From NCBI GenBank assembly GCA_964400405.1, contig CAYNUO010000020.1, forward strand, positions 1 through 45,285: a DNA stretch of 45,285 nucleotides, given 5' to 3'. Source of the stretch: CANKJK01 sp964400405. Its GTDB lineage: Bacteria > Acidobacteriota > Vicinamibacteria > Vicinamibacterales > UBA2999. The notes beneath the pieces are model-generated. The model saw only the letters and a program-made list of their open reading frames with translations. It made no database searches and was not told the DNA's origin. The translations under genes were made by a program, and so were the position numbers. How positions within the stretch are numbered: position 1 is the first letter of the stretch; each line of letters opens with the position of its first letter. Positions 35,474-42,531 of this stretch are shown piece after piece.

Positions 35474-37120
35474 CTACCGCTTGTCGACGTTCACGTAAAA
35501 GAGGTCCGTGGCGACCTCGAACGCGTCCTTCGCCTCCGCCGGCATGCTCTGCCAGTCGGCGCGCGGTTCGATCCGCGTCCAGGCGTCCTTCTTCCCCACC
35601 AGCACGGGCATGGCGAACCCGGCCTCGTCGGCACGCCAGCGGTAACGCACCGACCCCGGTGTGTCGAAGACCAGCTCCAGCGTGGGCAGGGCCGCATGGC
35701 GGAGGTACTGATTGAAGACCGCCGTGAGGTCGCGCCCCGTCTCCCGATTGAAGAAGGCGAGAACGTCCTCCGTCAGGATGTTCCGGTAGCGGAACGTCTC
35801 GAAGTACGACCGGACGATCCGGAACCACCGCTCATCGTCACCGACGATCGACCGCAACGTGTTCAGAAACAGCGTGCCCTTGAAGTACTGGTCGTCGGAG
35901 ACGGGCGGCTGGTGCACGCCACGCGGCTGCAGCATCGGCGCCTCGTTCTTCACCTTCGCCTTGTAGCCGTTCGTGTAGGCCAGCATGTCGGCCTTGCCCC
36001 AGCGGTGCTCCACGTAGAGGCTCTCGAGATAGGTGCCCCATGCCTCGTGGATCCACATGTCCGACACGTCGGCCGCCGATACCGCGTTGCCGAAGTACTC
36101 GTGGGCGCTTTCGTGGACGATGATGAAGTCGAACCGCGGGCTGATGCCGACGCCGGTGAAATCTCTCGCGCGGTAGCCGTTCGTAAAGCCGTTGCCGTAG
36201 GCGATCGCGCTCTGGTGCTCCATGCCGGCATACGGCACCTGCACGAGCTTGTAGCCGTCCTTCGGGAACGGATACGGCCCGACGAACCGCTCGAAGGCCG
36301 TGAGCATCTCCGGCACCTGCGCGAACTGCGGGCGGGCGCGGGCCTGATCCTCGGGCAGCGTGAAGAACGTCAGCGGCAGGTCGCCGTGGCGTGCCTCGTA
36401 CTGCACGTACCGCCCGATGTTCAGCGCGACGCCGTAGTTGTTGATCGGGTAATGCACTTTCCAGTTCCAGCGCGTATAGCCGCCCGCCAGCACTGACTTC
36501 CCGATGAACCGGCCGTTCGACACCGCGACGAGCGGCGCGGGCACCTCGACGGCGATCTCCATCCACTCCACTTCATCGCGCCACTGGTCCTTGTTCGGCC
36601 ACCAGAGCGCCGCGCCCTCGTCCTCGCAGGCGGTGTAGATCCACGGCGCGCCCGTCGGGTCGCGGTCGAAGACGAACCCGCCGAAGCGGCCCGTCTGCAG
36701 CGGCGTGCCTGACCAGGCCACGTCGACGGCGTAGGTGCGCCCGGCCTTCAGCGCCTTCGGGAAGTACACGAGCACGCGGTTCGCGTCGCGTTCGTAGCGA
36801 AGCGCGTCGCCGCCGAGCGCGATGCGATCGATCCGCATGTTCGCGTAGAGATCGAGCTGGATGCGATCCGCCGCCGTCAGCATGCGGAACCGGATCCGGT
36901 TTGTTCCCTGGATCCGCTTCGCCACGGGGTCCACACGGACCCGCAGCTGATACGAGAGCAGGTCGTTGTTGGCCCGGTCCGGGCCGTAGGCCCCGCGCAG
37001 AGCGCCGGTCCACTCCGGTGGCTTGTTGCCGGGGTCAGGCGTGGGCGTCTGCGCAGCAGACAACGCCGGTATCAGCCAGAGCAACGCCGCGAGCGACGCT
37101 CGCAGTGGGACGCGGAGCAC
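35474..37120 (-). CDS. M1-family metallopeptidase, secreted
   Basis: A 548-residue M1 aminopeptidase-like protein. It has a signal peptide (SLAALLWLIPALSAAQ), an N-terminal beta-domain, and a catalytic domain with the zinc motif HESAHEYFG followed by the third ligand in WIHEAWGTYLE. The exopeptidase motif is GMEHQ (classical GAMEN). The C-terminal helical ERAP1-like domain of larger members is absent. The start is GTG at 37120, 8 nt after the monooxygenase stop; this choice gives a complete signal peptide. It would trim peptides in the periplasm or outside. Confidence 0.87.
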   Translation of the reverse strand: MLRVPLRASLAALLWLIPALSAAQTPTPDPGNKPPEWTGALRGAYGPDRANNDLLSYQLRVRVDPVAKRIQGTNRIRFRMLTAADRIQLDLYANMRIDRIALGGDALRYERDANRVLVYFPKALKAGRTYAVDVAWSGTPLQTGRFGGFVFDRDPTGAPWIYTACEDEGAALWWPNKDQWRDEVEWMEIAVEVPAPLVAVSNGRFIGKSVLAGGYTRWNWKVHYPINNYGVALNIGRYVQYEARHGDLPLTFFTLPEDQARARPQFAQVPEMLTAFERFVGPYPFPKDGYKLVQVPYAGMEHQSAIAYGNGFTNGYRARDFTGVGISPRFDFIIVHESAHEYFGNAVSAADVSDMWIHEAWGTYLESLYVEHRWGKADMLAYTNGYKAKVKNEAPMLQPRGVHQPPVSDDQYFKGTLFLNTLRSIVGDDERWFRIVRSYFETFRYRNILTEDVLAFFNRETGRDLTAVFNQYLRHAALPTLELVFDTPGSVRYRWRADEAGFAMPVLVGKKDAWTRIEPRADWQSMPAEAKDAFEVATDLFYVNVDKR

Positions 37121-37128
37121 ACCCGATG

Positions 37129-38313
37129 CTATCGCGCCGCCTCCTTCGATGCGCCCGCCCGGGGCTCGAAACCCGCGGCCTTCTCCAGGGTCCTGGCCAT
37201 CACCCCGGCCGGCACAAGGCGGAGCGCGAAGTCGCGGACCGCGCAGGCCAGGGGATGCTCCCACTGCCCGACCCGTCCGACCCTCCACGACTGCTCCGTG
37301 ATCCACGCGGTGCGCGGCATCCGCTCGGCTTCGTAGCGACCGAGCGCCCCGGCCACGTCCTCCGCCTCCGCGAGACAGCGCGCCAGCACGAAGCCGCTCT
37401 CGATCGCCATGCACGCCCCCTGCCCCAGGTTGGGCGTCGTCGGATGCGCCGCGTCTCCCAGCAGGACCACCCGACCCTCGCTCCACCGGCCGATCGGCTT
37501 CAGGTCGTAGATGTCGTTGTGGAGGATCTCCTCGGCGGGTGTGGACTCGAGCAGCAGTTCGACCGGGTGATGCCAGCCCTTGAAGCGCTCCAGAAGGAAT
37601 CGTTTGCGCTCGCCGGGCGCGAAGGTTCGTCCCGCCGGGGTGTTGGCCGTGGCGAACCAGTAGACGCGCGTGGGGTCCACCCGGAGGATGCCGAAGCGGG
37701 AACCACGCCCCCAGCTCTCGGACGTCGCGCCCAGCGCCGCCTCGTCCCCGGTGGCGACGACCCCGCGCCACGCGGTGTAGCCCGAATAGCGCAGCCTGAC
37801 CTCAGGGAACAACTGCCGGCGGATGCCCGAGTGAATGCCGTCGGCGCCCACCAGCAGGTCGGCGCGGTCCGCATGGCCATCGGCAAAGCGAACGGTCACG
37901 CCTTCCGATCCGGACGCGAAGCCGGTGCACGCCGCGCCCAGGCGGACGGTCCCCGCAGGGAGAGCCGACAGGAGAATCTCGTGCAGGTCGGCACGGTGGA
38001 TCGCGATGGTCGGCTCACCAAGCAGCCGCGCCATGTCGCCGGGGGCTGACCGGGAAATCACGCGCCCGCTGGACGTGCGGATGGCTCCGTGCTCGATCCG
38101 TGCGCCGGCCGCAATGACCGCGTCGGCGACGCCGAGCATGCGCAGGACCTTGATGGCGTTGGCCCAGAGCGTCAACCCCGCGCCCACCTGGCTCAGCGCG
38201 TCAGCCCGCTCGTACACGACGGCCGCCACGCCCATCTGACGCAGACCGATGGCGGTGCACAGACCGCCTATGCCGCCGCCAACGATCACGACACGCTCGA
38301 CTGCACTGGCCAT
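37129..38313 (-). CDS. FAD-dependent monooxygenase (aromatic hydroxylase-like)
   Basis: A 394-residue group A flavoprotein monooxygenase. The N-terminal dinucleotide-binding motif is VVIVGGGIGGLCTAIGL, the DG motif region is DLLVGADGIHSGIRRQL, and the second FAD motif is GRVVLLGDAAHPTTPNLGQG. It resembles salicylate hydroxylase and zeaxanthin epoxidase-like enzymes. The substrate is not predictable from the sequence, and no degradation cluster surrounds it. ATG 38313 gives the standard start; the longer frame adds an unrelated N-terminus. Confidence 0.87.
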   Translation of the reverse strand: MASAVERVVIVGGGIGGLCTAIGLRQMGVAAVVYERADALSQVGAGLTLWANAIKVLRMLGVADAVIAAGARIEHGAIRTSSGRVISRSAPGDMARLLGEPTIAIHRADLHEILLSALPAGTVRLGAACTGFASGSEGVTVRFADGHADRADLLVGADGIHSGIRRQLFPEVRLRYSGYTAWRGVVATGDEAALGATSESWGRGSRFGILRVDPTRVYWFATANTPAGRTFAPGERKRFLLERFKGWHHPVELLLESTPAEEILHNDIYDLKPIGRWSEGRVVLLGDAAHPTTPNLGQGACMAIESGFVLARCLAEAEDVAGALGRYEAERMPRTAWITEQSWRVGRVGQWEHPLACAVRDFALRLVPAGVMARTLEKAAGFEPRAGASKEAAR

Positions 38314-38347
38314 CAGCCGCCCATCACCGACGTACGCGCCACGGTTC

Positions 38348-38980
38348 TCAACGCGGCCGTCGTCCGGAGAGTTTGCTGGCCGGTCCCGGCCCGGTGGTCC
38401 CGCCACGCGCGAGCATGGCCACCAGCGCTGCGATCTTCTTCGCGCGACCGGCAGGCGTCTTCATGTTGTTGACGCGAAACGCCAGCGCAAAGAGGTCCTG
38501 GCGTACCAGGGAGCGAAACGCCTTGCGTGCGCGTGCGTTCGCCCCGATGGCGGCACGGAGGTCGGCGGGGATGCCTGCTTCGGTCACGGTGCGGATCGGG
38601 GCGTACGCCGCGGCCCACCGGCCATCCTCCTGTGCCGCCTCCACGTGCCGCTGGCCATGCGTGGTCATGCGGCCGGCCGCGGTCAACCGGGTCACATGGT
38701 CGCGGTTGACCTGGCTCCAGATGCTCTTCGCCCGGCGCGGCGTGAACCGTTGCAGGAACGAGCGGTCGTCGAAGCTCTTTCGGATGCCGTCGATCCATCC
38801 CCAGCACAGCGCGACGTCCAGCGCCTGTGCGTAGGTCACCGTCGGCAGGCCCGAGTCCTTCTTGTGAATCTTCAGCCACAGCTCCGTCTCGCGGGCGTGG
38901 TTTGCGCTCAGCCACTTCGCGAACGCGGCTTCCGAGCGAAAGCTCCTGATTCTCGTCGGATCGGGAATGATCGGCGCCAT
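38348..38980 (-). CDS. YdeI/OmpD-associated family protein
   Basis: A 210-residue protein of the YdeI family. Typical pieces are FRSEAAFAKWLSANHARETE, ELWLKIHKKDSGLPTVTYAQ, ALDVALCWGWIDGIRKSFDD, RFTPRRAKSIWSQVNRDHV and a basic C-terminus. In E. coli YdeI is linked to polymyxin and stress tolerance. The molecular role is not known. It diverges from the DUF1080-like gene across 73 bp, with a symmetric pair of -10-like hexamers between them. Confidence 0.85.
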   Translation of the reverse strand: MAPIIPDPTRIRSFRSEAAFAKWLSANHARETELWLKIHKKDSGLPTVTYAQALDVALCWGWIDGIRKSFDDRSFLQRFTPRRAKSIWSQVNRDHVTRLTAAGRMTTHGQRHVEAAQEDGRWAAAYAPIRTVTEAGIPADLRAAIGANARARKAFRSLVRQDLFALAFRVNNMKTPAGRAKKIAALVAMLARGGTTGPGPASKLSGRRPR

Positions 38981-38996
38981 TGCAGTGGTGTCCCGG

Positions 38997-39022
38997 ATTC
39001 TATTTTGCGCGTGCGCTAGAAT
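38997..39022. promoter_or_regulatory. Symmetric divergent -10 elements (ATTCTA-N14-TAGAAT)
   Basis: TAGAAT occurs on the plus strand at 39017-39022 and on the minus strand at 38997-39002, forming a perfect inverted repeat with 14 bp between. Each matches the -10 consensus at 5 of 6. The plus copy would drive the DUF1080-like gene (leader about 25 nt) and the minus copy the YdeI-like gene (leader about 10 nt). The two promoters overlap and probably compete. Confidence 0.38.
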
Positions 39023-39053
39023 TTCGGCCTCAATCTCTTTTCAGGAGCCAGAC

Positions 39054-39692
39054 ATGACCCGACGACTTGCCGTTGCCCTGCTCGCGTTTCTCATGATCGC
39101 CCCCCTCGCGGCCCAGGGCACGAAGGGCTGGAAGCTCCGTGCGGACCGCAGCACGAGCGCCTCGGACCCGGACGCGGCCGGCGAGATCAAGCTCATGGCC
39201 ATGGGCGGCGGCTTCCACGCCGTCAATCCGCAGGCGGCCGTCTACTGGAACCCGGCCAACACGGCGACCGGCAGCTACACGCTCAAGGGCAGCTTCAAGC
39301 TGCTGAAGCCGAGCGGCCACACGAACTTCTACGGCCTGGTCTTCGGCGGCGCGGACCTCGACGGCGCCACGCAGGCCTACAGCTACTTCCTGGTCGGCCA
39401 GGACGGCAGCTGGATGCTCAGCACACGCAACGGCGACGCGGTCGTCCGCGGCCAGAATCCCGCGGCCGTCGCGCCGAAGACGCCCAACGCCGCCGTGGCG
39501 AAGCCCGGCGCGGACGGCACCTCGGTCAACAACCTCGAGGTGCGCGTGCAGGCCGACAAGGTGGATTACGTCGTGAACGGCACCGTCGTGCACTCGACGC
39601 CGAAGAGCGCCGTCCGCACGGACGGTGTGTGGGGCTTCCGCGTGAACCACCAGCTCGAGGTCATGGTCGAAGGACTGGCAGTTTCGAAGTAG
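39054..39692 (+). CDS. Secreted DUF1080-like (concanavalin-fold) protein
   Basis: A 212-residue protein with a signal peptide (LAVALLAFLMIAPLAAQ) and a single jelly-roll-like domain: YTLKGSFKLLKPSGHTNFYG, LVFGGADLDGATQAYSYFLV, NNLEVRVQADKVDYVVNGTV and VWGFRVNHQLEVMVEGLAV. This resembles the DUF1080 / 3-keto-disaccharide hydrolase fold, common in Acidobacteriota and Planctomycetes, but catalytic residues are not clear, so it may only bind sugar. AGGAG lies 8 nt before the ATG. A TAGAAT -10 is about 30 nt upstream. Confidence 0.75.
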   Translation: MTRRLAVALLAFLMIAPLAAQGTKGWKLRADRSTSASDPDAAGEIKLMAMGGGFHAVNPQAAVYWNPANTATGSYTLKGSFKLLKPSGHTNFYGLVFGGADLDGATQAYSYFLVGQDGSWMLSTRNGDAVVRGQNPAAVAPKTPNAAVAKPGADGTSVNNLEVRVQADKVDYVVNGTVVHSTPKSAVRTDGVWGFRVNHQLEVMVEGLAVSK

Positions 39693-39707
39693 CAGACATC
39701 GCGTCGC

Positions 39708-39803
39708 GTGAATTCGTGGGTGGCGCCGAGCGGCGCATGCCGCGCGCAGCCCGGTAAGGGCGAGCACGGCATCGCTGCTCGGTGACAGGACCCGCGAATT
39801 CAC
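39708..39803. repeat. 96-bp imperfect inverted repeat (long hairpin)
   Basis: Between two convergent genes. The outer arms GTGAATTCGTGGGT (39708-39721) and ACCCGCGAATTCAC (39790-39803) pair over 14 bp with a single T-G wobble. After a 4x7-nt internal loop, the inner arms CCGAGCGGCGCATGCCG (39726-39742) and CGGCATCGCTGCTCGG (39767-39782) pair with one wobble and one bulged C. The apex holds CAGCCCGGTAAGGGC. There is no T-run, so it is not a classical intrinsic terminator. It may be a REP-like mobile palindrome, a bidirectional mRNA end structure, or a structured RNA. Confidence 0.7.
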
Positions 39804-39820
39804 TCCCCGCGATGCAGGGC

Positions 39821-40961
39821 CTACTCGTCGTCCTCGTCCGGAGAAGCCTGCCCGAGCGTCCCGCTCGCCTTCTGCATCAGATACGTCTTGATATAGCCGT
39901 CCAGATCGCCGTCGAGCACGCGCTGGATGTCGCCGACGGACATCTTCGTGCGGTGGTCCTTGATCATCTGGTACGGCTGCAGCACGTAGCTCCGGATCTG
40001 GCTGCCGAAGCCGATCTCCTTCTTCGCACCCGTGATCGAATCGAGCTTGGCCTGCTGCTCCTTGAGCTTCAGGTCGAACAGGCGCGACTTCAGCACCTTC
40101 ATCGCACTCGCCTTGTTCTTGTGCTGCGATCGCTCGTTCTGACACGACACGACGATGCCGGTCGGGATGTGCGTCAGGCGAACAGCCGAGTCCGTCACGT
40201 TGACGTGCTGTCCGCCGGCCCCGCTCGACCGGTAGGTGTCGATGCGCAGGTCCTTCTCTTCGACCACGATCTCCGAGTCGTCCTCGAGCTCCGGCCAGAC
40301 GAACACCGAGGCAAACGACGTGTGCCGGCGCGCGGCCTGGTCGAACGGTGAGATGCGGACAAGGCGATGGACGCCGGCCTCGGCGGTCAGCAGGCCGAAG
40401 GCGTATTCGCCCTGGACCAGCATCGTGACGCTCTTGAGCCCCGCTTCCTCGCCCGGCTGGTAGTCGATGACGTCGCGCTTGAACCCGCGCCGCTCCGTCC
40501 ACTTCACATACATCCGGAACAGCATTTCGGCCCAGTCCTGCGACTCGGTACCGCCGGCGCCTGGGTGAATCGTGACGATGGCGTTGGCGCGGTCGTGCGG
40601 GCCGCCCAGCATTTTCTTGATCTCGCCGGACTCGACCGTCTGGGCCAGCTCGGCGAGGCCGCGCGTCAGGTCGGCGTCGACGTCCTCTCCGGCCTGTGCC
40701 CACTCGACCAGCACGCCGACGTCGTCGACGCGCGTCTTGAGCGAGGTCACGAGCGCGACCTCTTCCTCGATCTGACGGCGCCGCTGCATCGTCTTCTGCG
40801 CGGCGGCCTGGTCCTTCCAGAAATCCGGCGCGGCGATGCGCGCCTCGATGTCGGCTACTTCAGAAGCGGAATGAGCCGCCTCAAAGATACCTCCGGAGAT
40901 CCGAGGCCCGGCTCTTCAGGTCATCAAACTGGCGGACCACATCCTCGATTACGACAGGCAC
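39821..40961 (-). CDS. prfB: Peptide chain release factor 2 with programmed +1 frameshift
   Basis: The gene begins at GTG 40961, with AAGGGAG upstream, and reads 26 codons (PVVIEDVVRQFDDLKSRASD onward) to an in-frame TGA at 40883-40881. A +1 shift at CTT-TGA moves ribosomes into the main frame (from 40882 to the stop at 39821), giving 379 residues. RF2 identity is shown by the SPF tripeptide (VRISPFDQAARRHTS) and GGQ in SSGAGGQHVNVTDSAVRL. RF2 ends translation at UGA and UAA. The recoding site lets RF2 regulate its own amount. Annotation from the internal ATG at 40789 would lose about 57 residues. Confidence 0.95.
40881..40895 (-). promoter_or_regulatory. prfB +1 frameshift site
   Basis: The minus strand reads CGGAGG-TAT-CTT-TGA: an internal Shine-Dalgarno, one codon, the slippery CTT, and the UGA stop, with the same spacing as the E. 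coli site. The base after TGA is G (C in E. coli). Low RF2 makes ribosomes pause at UGA and slip forward, restoring RF2 synthesis. Confidence 0.93.
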
Positions 40962-41000
40962 GGTATCTCCCTTGGCATGACGGTGTGTCGTCAACGATAA

Positions 41001-41032
41001 ACGAAAAAGGCCACGGTCGGGGGACCGTGGCC
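41001..41032 (-). terminator. Rho-independent terminator after the NTF2-like pair
   Basis: A perfect 10-bp stem GGCCACGGTC / GACCGTGGCC with a 4-nt loop (41009-41032) is followed on the minus strand by TTTTT and then CGTTT. It lies 23 bp after the stop at 41055 and before prfB. This is the only classical intrinsic terminator found in the window. Confidence 0.9.
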
Positions 41033-41054
41033 CTGATGCGTGCCGCCGTGGCGG

Positions 41055-41741
41055 TCAGCGTGCCGCGGGAGCCGCGGCTGGAGGCGTGACCGGCGTGCCG
41101 GTGGCGTCCCGCGTGAAGCCGCGCCGCCACAGATCCTGAATCGCCTGTTCCTGCTCCGTCTTCCAGGTCTCGGGCAGCGCCAGCACCGGCGACGGCCAGA
41201 TCTTCTGGAAGGACCCGACGTGCAGATCCCCCTTCCAGTGCCGCTCCTTCATGCGCCAGCCGTCGGGCGTCTTCACGTAGACGTCCTCGTACTTGCCCAT
41301 CAGGTCGATGGTGGGCTTGCCGCCGGGCTCCTTGACCGAGATGCCCATCATCATCGACGACCCGCGGGCGGTGCCGTCCGGCATGCCGACGACGATCGGC
41401 GACGTGTTGAAGTGCCGGTTGCCGCCCTTGCTGGCCTGGCCCTCCGCGGCGACGAGGCTGCCGTAGAACTGCTTGAAGTCCTGCGGCTGCACCATCGGCG
41501 CGCCGCCGATGATGGAGCGGGCGCCGGGCATGAACATCCACGTCGCATCACGCACCGACCCGGGGTCGACGTCGCGCGGATACTCGTACTGCAGACCGAG
41601 GATCTCGATGTAGTCCTCGGGCGAGATGTTGACGTGCGTGCCCTTCATGATCTGGGGCTTCGCGTCGATCACGGCCGTCGCATACGACGCCACGAGCGCG
41701 ACCAGCGCACCGGCCAGGAAGTTGGCAACCTTGGACGTCAT
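41055..41741 (-). CDS. NTF2-like protein with N-terminal membrane anchor, paralog 2
   Basis: A 228-residue protein. An N-terminal hydrophobic segment (NFLAGALVALVASYATAVI) acts as signal or anchor. The NTF2/SnoaL-like domain reads PEDYIEILGLQYEYPRDVDP, FKQFYGSLVAAEGQASKGG, NRHFNTSPIVVGMPDGTARG and GKYEDVYVKTPDGWRMKERH. The tail is Ala/Pro-rich. It is strongly similar to the upstream gene, with long blocks identical (SVKEPGGKPTIDLMGKYEDV). NTF2-like folds serve as isomerases, dehydratases or binding proteins, and the role here is unknown. GGGAG precedes the ATG. Confidence 0.8.
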   Translation of the reverse strand: MTSKVANFLAGALVALVASYATAVIDAKPQIMKGTHVNISPEDYIEILGLQYEYPRDVDPGSVRDATWMFMPGARSIIGGAPMVQPQDFKQFYGSLVAAEGQASKGGNRHFNTSPIVVGMPDGTARGSSMMMGISVKEPGGKPTIDLMGKYEDVYVKTPDGWRMKERHWKGDLHVGSFQKIWPSPVLALPETWKTEQEQAIQDLWRRGFTRDATGTPVTPPAAAPAAR

Positions 41742-41752
41742 GTCGCTCCCGC

Positions 41753-42520
41753 CTAGCTGTTACCGTGCCACGGCGCCGGCGGAGGCGTCCAGTTGGCCGG
41801 AGCGCCGGCCGGCTTCTGCACCTTCGACGGCAGGTGCGGCTCGGTGGCGGGCTTCCCGTCAATCGCCACCGGCGCACCGCTCTCGTCCCGCTTCCGCCCC
41901 GCTTTCCAGAGCTGCTGGATCACTTCTTCCTGGTTCGTCTTCCACGTGCTTGGGATGGCGAGCACCGGCGACGGCGCGATCTTCTGGTAGGACCCGACGT
42001 GCTGGTCGGTCGTCCAGATGCGCTCCTTCATGCGCCAGCCCTCGGGCGTCTTCACGTAGACGTCCTCGTACTTGCCCATCAGATCGATCGTCGGCTTCCC
42101 GCCGGGTTCCTTGACGGAGACGCCCATCATCATCGACGACCCGCGGGCCGTGCCGTCCGGCAGGCCGACGATGACCGGCGACATGTTGAAGTGGCGGTTG
42201 CCGCCCTTGCTGGCCTGGCCGTCCGGCGCGACCAGCGCGCCGTAGAAGTTCTGGAAGTCCTGCGGCCGCACCATCGGGTAGCCGGTGATGACCGAGCGCG
42301 CGTCCTTCGTGAACATCCACGCGGCATTGCGGGCGGAGCCGGGGTCCACGTCGCGCGGATACTCCGACTGCAGCGCCAGGATCTCGATGTAGTCCTCGGG
42401 CGCGAGGTTCACATGCGTGCCCTTCATGATCTTGGGCTTCGCATTGAGCTGGTGCGTCGTGTAGGACGAAATCAGCGCCACCAGGGCACCCGCGAAGAAA
42501 TACGAGAGTCTCGACTGCAT
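41753..42520 (-). CDS. NTF2-like protein with N-terminal membrane anchor, paralog 1
   Basis: A 255-residue protein with an N-terminal hydrophobic anchor (YFFAGALVALISSYTTHQL) and an NTF2-like domain: IMKGTHVNLAPEDYIEILAL, YPRDVDPGSARNAAWMF, RHFNMSPVIVGLPDGTARGS, KYEDVYVKTPEGWRMKERIW. The C-terminal extension of about 45 residues is rich in Pro, Lys and Ala and longer than in paralog 2. Most differences from the paralog lie in the signal and tail. It starts 11 nt after the lnt stop, so it may share transcription with lnt. Confidence 0.8.
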   Translation of the reverse strand: MQSRLSYFFAGALVALISSYTTHQLNAKPKIMKGTHVNLAPEDYIEILALQSEYPRDVDPGSARNAAWMFTKDARSVITGYPMVRPQDFQNFYGALVAPDGQASKGGNRHFNMSPVIVGLPDGTARGSSMMMGVSVKEPGGKPTIDLMGKYEDVYVKTPEGWRMKERIWTTDQHVGSYQKIAPSPVLAIPSTWKTNQEEVIQQLWKAGRKRDESGAPVAIDGKPATEPHLPSKVQKPAGAPANWTPPPAPWHGNS

Positions 42521-42531
42521 GGCGCGGGAGT

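Noticed and set aside
39708..39803. An integron attC site
   Set aside because: The expected RYYYAAC and GTTRRRY core sites are absent, and no integrase is present.
39821..40961. prfB as a frameshifted pseudogene
   Set aside because: The stop lies in the exact CTT-TGA recoding context with an internal Shine-Dalgarno, and the rest of RF2 is intact.
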